From an uncultured Eubacteriales bacterium (GTDB lineage Bacteria > Bacillota > Clostridia > Christensenellales > Aristaeellaceae), in NCBI GenBank assembly GCA_902765395.1, contig CACWZP010000029.1, positions 1 to 39,107 on the forward strand: a stretch of DNA of 39,107 nucleotides, read 5' to 3'. Below the pieces are notes generated by a model. It had not been told where the DNA came from and searched no databases. It saw only the letters and a program-made list of their open reading frames with translations. Numbering within the stretch: position 1 is the stretch's first letter; each line of letters opens with the position of its first letter. Of the stretch, positions 7,423 to 15,595 are shown one piece after another. Made by a program: the position numbers and the translations under genes.

Positions 7423-8601
7423 ATGTCCCACGAGATCCAGTTGAAATACGGCTGCAACCCGAACCAGAAGCCTTCCCGCATCTACATGGAAAGCGGCGAC
7501 CTTCCCCTTGAGGTGGTCAATGGCCGCCCCGGCTACATCAACTTCCTGGACGCGCTGAACAGCTGGCAGCTGGTGTGCGAGCTGAAGAAGGCCACCGGCA
7601 TGCCCGCCGCGGCCTCCTTCAAGCACGTCAGCCCCGCGGGCGCGGCCATCGGCAATCCGCTGACGGACGTGCTGCGCCGGATCTACTTCGTGCCCATGGA
7701 CATGGAGCTCTCCCCGCTGGCCTGCGCCTATGCCCGGGCCCGCGGCGCGGACCGCATGTCCTCCTTCGGCGACTTCATTGCCCTCAGCGACGTCTGCGAC
7801 GTGCCCACCGCCCAGCTGATCCGCCACGAGGTGTCCGACGGCGTCATCGCCCCCGGCTACACCGACGAGGCGCTGGCCATCCTGAAGGAGAAGCGCAAGG
7901 GCGGCTACAACATAATCAAGATCGACCCCGACTACGTGCCCGAGGAGATCGAGCGCAAGCAGGTGTTCGGCATCACCTTCGAGCAGGGCCGCCAGGCGCT
8001 GGAGATCAACAACGAGATGATTTCCAACGTCGTCACCGCCAACAAGACCCTCACCGAGGCCCAGAAGCGGGACCTGCTCATTGCCCTGATCACCCTGAAG
8101 TACACCCAGTCCAACTCCGTCTGCTATGTGAAGGACGGCCAGGCCATCGGCGTGGGCGCGGGCCAGCAGAGCCGCATCCACTGCACCCGGCTGGCCGGCG
8201 GCAAGGCCGACAACTGGCACCTGCGCCAGCACGAGAAGGTGTTGAACCTGCCCTTCAAGCCGGACCTGGGTCGCCCTGACCGGGACAACGCCATCGACGT
8301 GTACATCTCCGAGGATTGGGAGGACGTGCTGGGCGAGGGCAACTGGCAGCGCCTGTTCACCGAGCGCCCCGAGCCCCTGACCCGCGAGGAAAAGCGGGCC
8401 TACCTGAACACCGTCACCGACGTGGCCCTGGGCAGCGACGCCTTCTTCCCCTTCAGCGACAACATCGAGCGCGCCCACCGCAGCGGCGTCACCTGCATCG
8501 CCGAGCCCGGCGGCTCCATCCGCGACGACCTGGTGATCGAGAAGTGCAACGAGTACGGCATCGCCATGGCCTTCACGGGCATCCGGCTGTTCCACCACTG
8601 A
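7423..8601 (+). CDS. Free-standing AICAR formyltransferase (PurH C-terminal-type)
   Basis: The protein transfers a formyl group from 10-formyl-THF to AICAR, giving FAICAR for the neighbouring PurO. The 392 residues correspond only to the AICARFT half of PurH; no methylglyoxal-synthase-like IMPCH domain precedes it. The AICARFT catalytic motif SFKHVSPAGAA (about 66-76) contains the essential Lys-His pair. Downstream are RGADRMSSFGDFIALSD, YTQSNSVCYVKDGQAIGVGAGQQSR and the C-terminal SDAFFPFSDNIERAHRSGV and IAEPGGSIRDD segments. The ATG at 7423 follows GGGAGGA. It sits 16 nt after purO, which makes translational co-expression likely. Confidence 0.94.
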   Translation: MSHEIQLKYGCNPNQKPSRIYMESGDLPLEVVNGRPGYINFLDALNSWQLVCELKKATGMPAAASFKHVSPAGAAIGNPLTDVLRRIYFVPMDMELSPLACAYARARGADRMSSFGDFIALSDVCDVPTAQLIRHEVSDGVIAPGYTDEALAILKEKRKGGYNIIKIDPDYVPEEIERKQVFGITFEQGRQALEINNEMISNVVTANKTLTEAQKRDLLIALITLKYTQSNSVCYVKDGQAIGVGAGQQSRIHCTRLAGGKADNWHLRQHEKVLNLPFKPDLGRPDRDNAIDVYISEDWEDVLGEGNWQRLFTERPEPLTREEKRAYLNTVTDVALGSDAFFPFSDNIERAHRSGVTCIAEPGGSIRDDLVIEKCNEYGIAMAFTGIRLFHH

Positions 8602-8617
8602 TTCCCCGTCAGGGGAT

Positions 8618-8724
8618 CCGGGCTTTCAAAGCGCGGCCTTTCGGCCCCGTATTCCCGACTGTGACGACGAAGGGACGTCGGTGCGGTCGGTGAGAGGCCG
8701 AGAAGCCGGTCTTTGAAAGCCCGG
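8618..8724. repeat. Palindromic element with 14-bp perfect terminal inverted repeats
   Basis: CCGGGCTTTCAAAG (8618-8631) and its exact complement CTTTGAAAGCCCGG (8711-8724) bound a 107-bp element. Inside, GCGGCCTTTCGGCC mirrors GGCCGAGAAGCCGG, and CCGAC and GACG pair with CGTC and GTCGG near the centre, so the whole folds as one long imperfect hairpin. It lies between the AICARFT gene and the kinase gene inside the operon and has no open frame of its own. A smaller hairpin (TCCCC/GGGGA) sits at 8603-8616. It could be a MITE, an RNA-processing site or a structured RNA. Confidence 0.65.
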
Positions 8725-8736
8725 TCAAAATGAACC

Positions 8737-9408
8737 ATGAATATCGAAACCAATCTGCTGCGCCGGCTGTTTGAAAACGTCTACTTCATCACCGGCACGG
8801 CCTGCGCCGGCAAGTCCACCATGGTGCGCATGCTGGCGGAAAAGTATGACGGCGTCTGGTGCCGGGAGAACTACACCGAGGCGCTGTTTGACCTGATCGA
8901 CCCCCGGCACCAGCCGAACCTGTGCTATTTCCAGACCATGTCCGGCTGGCAGGAGTTTGTCAGCCGCACCCCGGAGCAGTACGAGGCGTGGCTCTACGGC
9001 TGCGCGGCGGAGAACCAGGGGCTGGAGCTGATCGAGCTGATCCGCCGCACCGAGGGCGGGAAAAAGGTGTTCGTGGACACCCAGTTTTCCCCGGAGGCGC
9101 TGCATGAGATCTCTGACTGGCGCCACGTGGCGGTGATGCTGGCCGACCCGGCGGTGTCCGCGGCCCGCTTCTTTCAGCGGGAGGACGCGGAAAAGCAGTT
9201 CATCTATCAGAAGATCATGGAAACCGAGGACCCGCAGGCGACGATGGCGAACTATCGCGCTGTGCTGGAGCGGATCAACAGCCCGGAGAACTATCGCAGG
9301 CTGGAGGACAGCGGCTTTTTCGTGCTGAAGCGGGACGACGCCCGCACGCCGGAGCAGACGCTGGCCATACTGGAAAGACACTTTGCGCTTGTGGAGGATG
9401 AAACATGA
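8737..9408 (+). CDS. P-loop NTPase/kinase-like protein of unknown function in the purine operon
   Basis: This 223-residue soluble protein has a Walker A motif GTACAGKST (residues 20-28) after a hydrophobic strand, typical of nucleoside/nucleotide-kinase-like or AAA_18-type P-loop proteins. The second half contains VFVDTQF (about 110-116) as a possible Walker B-like strand, and HVAVMLADPAVSAARFFQRED, where an Arg and acidic lid could sit. No substrate-specific motif is recognised. The TGA overlaps the purD ATG (9405-9408), so it is translationally coupled to purD. A palindromic element separates it from the gene upstream. A role in nucleotide salvage or purine-pool control is plausible from context only. 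Confidence 0.8.
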   Translation: MNIETNLLRRLFENVYFITGTACAGKSTMVRMLAEKYDGVWCRENYTEALFDLIDPRHQPNLCYFQTMSGWQEFVSRTPEQYEAWLYGCAAENQGLELIELIRRTEGGKKVFVDTQFSPEALHEISDWRHVAVMLADPAVSAARFFQREDAEKQFIYQKIMETEDPQATMANYRAVLERINSPENYRRLEDSGFFVLKRDDARTPEQTLAILERHFALVEDET

Positions 9409-10688
9409 AGATACTGGTCGTCGGCGGCGGCGGGCGCGAGCACGCCATCATCAAGAAGCTGAAGGAGAACCCCCAGGTGGCGGAGATCACCTGCCTGCCC
9501 GGCAACGCCGGCATCGCCCGGGATGCCCGCTGCGTGCCCGTGAAGGCCACGGACATCGACGGCATCGTCAGCTATGTGCGCCAGAACCCGGTGGACTTCG
9601 CCGTGGTGGCCCCGGACGACCCGCTGGCCCTGGGCTGCGTGGACCGGCTGCACGCCCTGGGCGTGAAGTGCTTCGGCCCGGAGGCGGCGGCTGCCCGCAT
9701 CGAGGCCAGCAAGGTGTTCGCCAAGGACCTGATGAAGAAATATGGCATCCCCACCGCGGCCTACGAGGTGTTCGACGACGCGGATAAGGCGCTGGCGTAC
9801 GTGAAGACCTGCCCCATCCCGGTGGTGGTGAAGGCGGACGGCCTGGCCCTGGGCAAGGGCGTGGTGATCGCCTTTACACGCGATGAGGCCGAGGCCGCCG
9901 TGAAGTCGGCGATGATCGACGGCGCGTTCGGCGCGTCCGGCAGCCGCATCGTGGTGGAGGAGTTCCTGGAGGGCCCGGAGGTCTCCGTGCTGGCCTTCAC
10001 GGACGGCCACGTGGTGAAGCCCATGGTGTCCAGCATGGACCACAAGCGGGTGGGGGACGGCGACGTCGGCCCCAACACCGGCGGCATGGGCACCATCGCC
10101 CCCAACCCCTGCTATACCCCCGAAGTGGCCGAGCGCTGCATGAAGGAGATCTTCCTGCCCACCATCCAGGCCATGAACGCCGAGGGCTGCCCCTTCAAGG
10201 GCTGCCTGTACTTCGGGCTGATGGTGACGAAAGACGGCCCGAAGGTGATCGAGTACAACTGCCGCTTCGGCGACCCAGAGACCCAGGTGGTGCTGCCGCT
10301 TCTCAAGAGCGACCTGCTCACCGTCATGCTGGCCGTGGAGAACGAGACCCTGGCGGATACGCCCGTGGAGTTCTCGGACGGCGCGGCCTGCTGCGTGATG
10401 CTGGCTTCCGGCGGCTATCCCGGCAAGTATGAAAAGGGCAAGGCCATCGACCTGGGCAGCGCCGAGGCCATGGCCCAGGTTTACCACAGCGGCACCGCCC
10501 TGGACGAGGACGACAACCTCATCACCGCCGGCGGCCGCGTGCTGGGCATTTCCTGCACGGCGGACGACCTGCCCACCGCCATCGAAAAGGCCTATGCCGC
10601 CGCCGACCAGGTGAAGTGGGACGGCATGATCCTGCGCCGGGACATCGGTCAGCGGGCGCTGGGGATTTTGAAGAAGGAGAAGAACTGA
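9405..10688 (+). CDS. purD: Phosphoribosylamine-glycine ligase PurD
   Basis: GAR synthetase joins phosphoribosylamine and glycine with ATP. The 427-residue protein has the N-terminal GGGGREHAI motif (residues 7-15), the ATP-grasp core PVVVKADGLALGKGV (about 140-154), EEFLEGPEVSVLAFTDG and the signature NTGGMGTIAPNP (about 224-235), ending with the GDPETQVVLP metal-binding segment. It starts at the ATG overlapping the upstream kinase stop and ends 1 nt before purL. Confidence 0.97.
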   Translation: MKILVVGGGGREHAIIKKLKENPQVAEITCLPGNAGIARDARCVPVKATDIDGIVSYVRQNPVDFAVVAPDDPLALGCVDRLHALGVKCFGPEAAAARIEASKVFAKDLMKKYGIPTAAYEVFDDADKALAYVKTCPIPVVVKADGLALGKGVVIAFTRDEAEAAVKSAMIDGAFGASGSRIVVEEFLEGPEVSVLAFTDGHVVKPMVSSMDHKRVGDGDVGPNTGGMGTIAPNPCYTPEVAERCMKEIFLPTIQAMNAEGCPFKGCLYFGLMVTKDGPKVIEYNCRFGDPETQVVLPLLKSDLLTVMLAVENETLADTPVEFSDGAACCVMLASGGYPGKYEKGKAIDLGSAEAMAQVYHSGTALDEDDNLITAGGRVLGISCTADDLPTAIEKAYAAADQVKWDGMILRRDIGQRALGILKKEKN

Positions 10689-10689
10689 C

Positions 10690-13600
10690 ATGGTCTATCG
10701 CGTATACGCTGAAAAGAAGCCGGGCTTCGACCACGAGGCCGCCGCGCTGTATGAGGATCTGAAGTCCTTCCTGGGCATCGAGGGCCTGGAGGGCGTGCGC
10801 ATCCTGAACCGCTACGACGTGGAAAACATCGACGAGGCCCTGTTTGAAAAGGCCGTCAGCAACGTGTTTTCCGAGCCGATGGTGGACAATGTGACATACG
10901 CGCTGCCGGAGTACACCGGCGTGATCTTCGCAGCGGAGTACCTGCCCGGCCAGTTCGACCAGCGTGCGGATTCCGCGGCCCAGTGCATCCAGCTGCTTAA
11001 GCAGGTGGAGCGCCCGGACGTGCGCACCGCCACGGTGTATATCCTGGCGGGCAGCCTCACAGCCGCGGACATCGAGGCCGTGAAGAAGCACGTCATCAAC
11101 CCGGTGGAGCGTCGCGAGGCCTCCCTGGACGAGGTGGCCACCCTCAAGACCGCCTACGCCATCCCCACCACGGTCGAGACCATGACCGGCTTCATCGACT
11201 ACACCCCGGACCAGCTCAACGGCTTCATCCGGCAGTACGGCCTGGCCATGGACGCGGCGGACATCGCCTTCTGCCAGACCTATTTCAAGGGCGAGCACCG
11301 CGACCCCACCCTCACCGAGATCCGCATGATCGACACCTACTGGTCCGACCACTGCCGCCACACCACGTTCCTGACGGAGCTGGGCGACGTGACCTTCGAG
11401 GATCAGGACGTCGAGGCCGCCTACAGGCGCTATCTGGCCGTGCGCGGCGAGCTGAACCGCACCAAGCCCATCTGCCTGATGGACATCGCCACCATCGGCG
11501 CCAAGTACCTGAAGGCCAAGGGCGTGCTCACCGACCTGGACGAGTCGGAGGAGATCAACGCCTGCACCATCAAGATGGATGTGGACGTGAAGGGCGAAAC
11601 GCAGAAGTGGCTTCTGCTGTTCAAGAACGAGACCCACAACCATCCCACCGAGATTGAGCCCTTCGGCGGCGCGGCCACCTGCATCGGCGGCGCGATCCGC
11701 GACCCGCTGTCCGGGCGCGGCTACGTCTACCAGGCCATGCGCGTCACCGGCGCGGCCGATCCCACCCGCAGCGTGGACCAGACCATCCCCGGCAAGCTGC
11801 CCCAGCGCCAGCTGGTGACCACCGCCGCGGCGGGCTATTCCAGCTACGGCAACCAGATCGGCCTGGCCACGGGCCTGGTCGAGGAGATCTATCACGACGG
11901 CTATGCCGCCAAGCGCATGGAGATCGGCGCGGTGGTGGGCGCGGCCCCGGCGAACGAGGTGCGCCGCGAGGTGCCCCAGCCCGGCGACGTGGTGATCCTG
12001 CTGGGCGGGCGCACCGGCCGCGACGGCTGCGGCGGCGCCACCGGCTCCAGCAAGGCCCACACCCACGAATCCCTTGAGACCTGCGGCGCGGAGGTGCAGA
12101 AGGGCAACGCCCCCGAGGAGCGCAAGCTGCAGCGCTTGTTCCGCAACCCGAAGGCCGTGCGCATGATCAAGCGCTGCAACGACTTCGGCGCGGGCGGCGT
12201 TTCCGTCGCCATTGGCGAGCTGGCCGACGGCCTGTCCATCGATCTGAACGCCGTGCCCCGCAAGTACGAGGGCCTGGACGGCACCGAGCTGGCCATCTCC
12301 GAATCCCAGGAGCGCATGGCCGTGGTGCTGGCCCCCGAGGACGTGGACGCCTTCCGGGCGCTGGCCGACAGCGAGAACCTGGAGTCCACGCTGGTGGCGA
12401 AGGTCACCGCCGAGCCCCGGCTGGTGATGAACTGGAACGGCGTGAACATCGTGAACATCGCCCGGGACTTCCTGAACTCCAACGGCGCGCCCAAGCACAC
12501 CGACGTCACCGTGGCCAAACAGGACAAGGCGGACGCCGCCGTGAAGACGGGCTTTGCCGAGGGCATGCGGGCGATGGCCTCCGACTTGAACCTGTGCTCC
12601 CAGCGGGGCCTGGCCGAGCGTTTTGATTCCACCAACGGCGCCTCCAGCATGCTGATGCCCTTTGGCGGCGCGCGCCAGCTGACGCCCATACAGGCCATGG
12701 CCTCCCGCGTGCCCGTGGAGGGCGGCGAGAGTGACACCGCCAGCGTGATGGCCTACGGCTTCGACCCGTTCATCAGCGAAAAGAGCCCCTATCGCGGCGC
12801 GTACCTGGCCGTGGTGGACTCCATCGCCAAGCTGGTGGCCGCGGGCAACGGCACCGAGAACGTGCACCTCACCTTCCAGGAGTACTTCCAGCGCATGAAC
12901 AGCGAGACCACCTGGGGCAAGCCCCTGTCGGCGCTGCTGGGCGCGCTGGATGCCCAGCTGGACTTCGGCGCGGCGGCCATCGGCGGCAAGGACAGCATGT
13001 CCGGCTCCTTCGAGGACATCCACGTGCCGCCCACGTTGGTGTCCTTCGCGGTGGGCGTGTGCCCGGCGAAGAACATCATTTCCGGCGAGTTCAAGCGGGC
13101 CGGCAGCCACATCGGCTGGCTGAAGCCCGAATACCGCGCCAACGGCACCCCCGACCCGGACAGCCAGAAGGCGCTGTTTGAGAAGGTGACCCGGCTGATC
13201 CGCTCCGGCGAGGCGCTGTCCGCCTACGCGGTGGGCAAGGGCGGCGTGGCCTCCGCGGCCTTCCGCATGGCCATGGGCAACGGCTTCGGCGTGATGTTCG
13301 ACGAAAACGCCAACCTGTTCGAGCCGCTGTACGGCTCCTTCCTGGTGGAGTATGCCGATGACGCCAGCCTGGAGGACGTGATCGGCTGCACCACCGCGGC
13401 CCGCGCGTTCACCCAGGGGGACCAGAGCGTGCCCGCCGACGAGCTGGAGGCCCTGTACGAGGGCAAGCTGAACGGCGTGTTCCCGGCCACGGTGAAGAAG
13501 GAATTTGCGGAGCCCATGGTGGGCTGCTTCGAGGCGAAGGACCGCGTGCGGCCCGCGGCGCCGGTGGCCCGGCCCCGGGTGCTGATCCCGGTGTTCCCCG

Positions 13601-14376
13601 GCACCAACTGCGAATACGACACCGCCCGCGCCTTCATCAAGGCCGGGGCCGAGCCGGAGGTCATGGTCATCCGCAACCTGTCGGCCCAGGCGGTCGCCGA
13701 GTCGGTGGAGGCCTTCGCCAAGGCCATCGACCGCAGCCAGATCATATTCATCCCCGGCGGCTTCTCCGGCGGCGACGAGCCGGACGGCTCCGGCAAGTTC
13801 ATCACGGCCTTCTTCCGCAACCCGCTGCTCAAGGACAAGGTGCACGAGCTGCTGAACGCGCGGGACGGCCTGATGGGCGGCATCTGCAACGGCTTCCAGG
13901 CGCTGATCAAGCTGGGCCTGGTGCCCTATGGCGAGATCCGCGAGGCGGACGAGTGCATCGAGACCACGCTGACCTTCAACGACATCGGCCGCCACCAGTC
14001 CCGCCTGGTGCGCACCCGGATCGCCAGCAACAAGAGCCCCTGGCTGATGCACACCCGCGTGGGCGACGTGCATGTGGCGCCCATCTCCCACGGCGAGGGC
14101 AAGTTCATCGCCAGTGACGAGGTGATCGCCCGCCTGATGGCGGGCGGCCAGGTGGCCACCCAGTACTGCGACCTGAAGGGCAACCCCACCATGGACATCC
14201 TCTGCAACCCCAACGGCTCCTGCGCCGCCATCGAGGGCATCACGTCCCCGGACGGCCGGGTGTTCGGCAAGATGGCCCACAGCGAGCGCGTCGGCTTCGA
14301 CGTGCCCCTGTACGTGAACGTGCCCGGCAACTACGACAACGGCATGTTCCGCGGCGCGGTGGACTATTACAAATAA
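10690..14376 (+). CDS. purL: Phosphoribosylformylglycinamidine synthase, single-chain PurL
   Basis: FGAR amidotransferase converts FGAR to FGAM using glutamine and ATP. The 1228-residue single chain contains linker, two AIR-synthetase-like halves and a C-terminal class I glutaminase, so separate PurQ and PurS are not needed. Visible are TYWSDHCRHTTF (about 216-227), ETHNHPTEIEPFGGAATC (about 315-332), GGKDSMSGSF near residue 765, and the glutaminase PGTNCEYDTARA, FIPGGFSGGDE and GGICNGFQ with nucleophile Cys1066. The downstream ISHGEGKFI carries the likely catalytic His. The ATG at 10690 is one base after the purD stop, with AAGGAGAAG upstream. It is the last gene of the operon. Confidence 0.97.
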   Translation: MVYRVYAEKKPGFDHEAAALYEDLKSFLGIEGLEGVRILNRYDVENIDEALFEKAVSNVFSEPMVDNVTYALPEYTGVIFAAEYLPGQFDQRADSAAQCIQLLKQVERPDVRTATVYILAGSLTAADIEAVKKHVINPVERREASLDEVATLKTAYAIPTTVETMTGFIDYTPDQLNGFIRQYGLAMDAADIAFCQTYFKGEHRDPTLTEIRMIDTYWSDHCRHTTFLTELGDVTFEDQDVEAAYRRYLAVRGELNRTKPICLMDIATIGAKYLKAKGVLTDLDESEEINACTIKMDVDVKGETQKWLLLFKNETHNHPTEIEPFGGAATCIGGAIRDPLSGRGYVYQAMRVTGAADPTRSVDQTIPGKLPQRQLVTTAAAGYSSYGNQIGLATGLVEEIYHDGYAAKRMEIGAVVGAAPANEVRREVPQPGDVVILLGGRTGRDGCGGATGSSKAHTHESLETCGAEVQKGNAPEERKLQRLFRNPKAVRMIKRCNDFGAGGVSVAIGELADGLSIDLNAVPRKYEGLDGTELAISESQERMAVVLAPEDVDAFRALADSENLESTLVAKVTAEPRLVMNWNGVNIVNIARDFLNSNGAPKHTDVTVAKQDKADAAVKTGFAEGMRAMASDLNLCSQRGLAERFDSTNGASSMLMPFGGARQLTPIQAMASRVPVEGGESDTASVMAYGFDPFISEKSPYRGAYLAVVDSIAKLVAAGNGTENVHLTFQEYFQRMNSETTWGKPLSALLGALDAQLDFGAAAIGGKDSMSGSFEDIHVPPTLVSFAVGVCPAKNIISGEFKRAGSHIGWLKPEYRANGTPDPDSQKALFEKVTRLIRSGEALSAYAVGKGGVASAAFRMAMGNGFGVMFDENANLFEPLYGSFLVEYADDASLEDVIGCTTAARAFTQGDQSVPADELEALYEGKLNGVFPATVKKEFAEPMVGCFEAKDRVRPAAPVARPRVLIPVFPGTNCEYDTARAFIKAGAEPEVMVIRNLSAQAVAESVEAFAKAIDRSQIIFIPGGFSGGDEPDGSGKFITAFFRNPLLKDKVHELLNARDGLMGGICNGFQALIKLGLVPYGEIREADECIETTLTFNDIGRHQSRLVRTRIASNKSPWLMHTRVGDVHVAPISHGEGKFIASDEVIARLMAGGQVATQYCDLKGNPTMDILCNPNGSCAAIEGITSPDGRVFGKMAHSERVGFDVPLYVNVPGNYDNGMFRGAVDYYK

Positions 14377-14435
14377 AGACCGCCGCAGTGCCATTTGCGA
14401 CGCAGGCCAACAAGAGAAAAACCGTATAATACGTA

Positions 14436-14461
14436 AGCAGGGACGCCATGGCGTCCCTGCT
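14436..14461. terminator. Palindromic hairpin between convergent purL and mutY
   Basis: A perfect 26-bp palindrome (AGCAGGGACGCC and its complement) lies between the convergent genes. There is no adjacent T-run on the plus strand, and on the minus strand a T5 tract lies about 15 nt beyond, so it is at best a weak bidirectional terminator. Confidence 0.45.
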
Positions 14462-14495
14462 GTTCACACGTTATATCATGTTGCGCTTGCGTCTT

Positions 14496-15530
14496 TCACT
14501 TCTGCTGTCTGCCCAGCTTTTCCCCGGCGATCTCCCGGTACACCCGCAGGGCGGAGGGGAAGGGCAGGGCGTCCAGCTGTTCGGCGTCCACGGGGATGAA
14601 CCCCTCGGGGAAGGCATCACAGGCGGCCAGCCAGCCCTCCATCCGCCAGACGCGGTGGGTGAACACGTGCTTGCTGTCGGGCAGGCGCTCCGCGAACCGG
14701 AACCCGCCGAAGCCCTGGGCCGCCATCCGCCCGGCCAGCGCCGCCTCGTCAAAGTGGCCCTCCACGGCGGCGAACTCGTACAGCCCGCCCAGCAGCCCCC
14801 TGGGGCGTTGACGAACCAGCAGCCTGTCCCCGGCAAACACCAGCAGGATCGTCCAGTCCTGCTCCTTTTTCGGCACCGGGGCGGGTTTCCTGGGGAAGTC
14901 CTCCTGGGCCTCATCCGCGCGGGCCAGGCAGTGCCCGGCCACGGGACACAGGTCGCACTTCGGCGCCTTCGGCGTGCAGATCCCCGCGCCCAGATCCATC
15001 AGCGCCTGGTTGTAGTCGCCGGGGCGCTGGCGGTCCAGCAGCTTGAGGGCGGGGGAGAGCAGGTCGAAGGGCGTCCGGATTTCGTCCTCCCAGGCCAGCA
15101 CCCGGCTGAGCACCCGGGCCTGGTTGCCGTCCAGCGCGGGCGCGGGCTCCCCATAGGCGATGGAGGCGATGGCGTTGGCGGCGTAGGGCCCCACGCCGGG
15201 CAGCTTCTTGAGCCCCTCGGCATTTCCGGGGAACGCCCCGCCCAGCCCGTGGGCCACCAGCTTCGCCGCCGCGTGCAGGTTCCGGGCGCGGCTGTAGTAG
15301 CCCAGCCCCTCCCACAGCTTCAGCACGTCGCCCTCCGGCGCGTCGGCCAGCGCGAATACGTCCGGGAAGCGCTCCAGGAAGCGGGCGTAGTAGCCCTTCA
15401 CGGTCTGGGTCTGGGTCTGCTGGAGCATGATCTCGCTGAGCCAGATCCGATAGGGGTCGCGCTCGCCCCGCCAGGGCAGCTCGCGGGCGCTTGCGTCGTA
15501 CCATTTCAACAGATCGGACGAAAAGGACAT
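14496..15530 (-). CDS. mutY: Adenine DNA glycosylase MutY
   Basis: MutY removes adenine mispaired with 8-oxoguanine. The 344-residue protein has the catalytic Glu33 in WLSEIMLQQTQ, a helix-hairpin-helix LPGVGPYAANAI (110-121), and catalytic Asp134 in ALDGNQARVLSR. The iron-sulfur loop has Cys185, Cys192, Cys195 and Cys201 (C-X6-C-X2-C-X5-C). The C-terminal NUDIX-like domain that reads 8-oxoG begins near 225 (WTILLVFAGDRLLVRQRPRGLLGGLYEF), with KHVFTHRVW where the family has an F-S-H motif. The ATG at 15530 is preceded by GAGGAGG. It follows the capA-like gene on the same strand, separated by a hairpin and a possible TATAAT (15585-15580). Confidence 0.96.
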   Translation of the reverse strand: MSFSSDLLKWYDASARELPWRGERDPYRIWLSEIMLQQTQTQTVKGYYARFLERFPDVFALADAPEGDVLKLWEGLGYYSRARNLHAAAKLVAHGLGGAFPGNAEGLKKLPGVGPYAANAIASIAYGEPAPALDGNQARVLSRVLAWEDEIRTPFDLLSPALKLLDRQRPGDYNQALMDLGAGICTPKAPKCDLCPVAGHCLARADEAQEDFPRKPAPVPKKEQDWTILLVFAGDRLLVRQRPRGLLGGLYEFAAVEGHFDEAALAGRMAAQGFGGFRFAERLPDSKHVFTHRVWRMEGWLAACDAFPEGFIPVDAEQLDALPFPSALRVYREIAGEKLGRQQK

Positions 15531-15549
15531 GGGGCCTCCTCATGCAATC

Positions 15550-15573
15550 GGCGCCGCGCAAACGCGCGGCGCC
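15550..15573 (-). terminator. GC-rich hairpin between the CapA-like gene and mutY
   Basis: GGCGCCGCGC and its complement flank a 4-nt loop. In the minus-strand transcript it follows the capA-like stop by about 22 nt and precedes the mutY ribosome-binding site by a few bases. No U tract follows, so it may be partial or act as an mRNA structure. Confidence 0.4.
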
Positions 15574-15595
15574 GTACATATTATAATGCTTTTTT

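Noticed and set aside
10522-14394. A 1290-codon open frame antisense to purL, and a 944-codon frame antisense to purE-purF (2154-4988).
   Set aside because: Both mirror strong GC bias at third codon positions of real genes, have no ribosome-binding site and encode His/Gly/Val/Leu-rich sequence without domains.
14395-14430. Promoter TTGCGA..TATAAT after purL.
   Set aside because: Spacing is 24 bp, and the transcript would run straight into the hairpin at 14436 and antisense to mutY.
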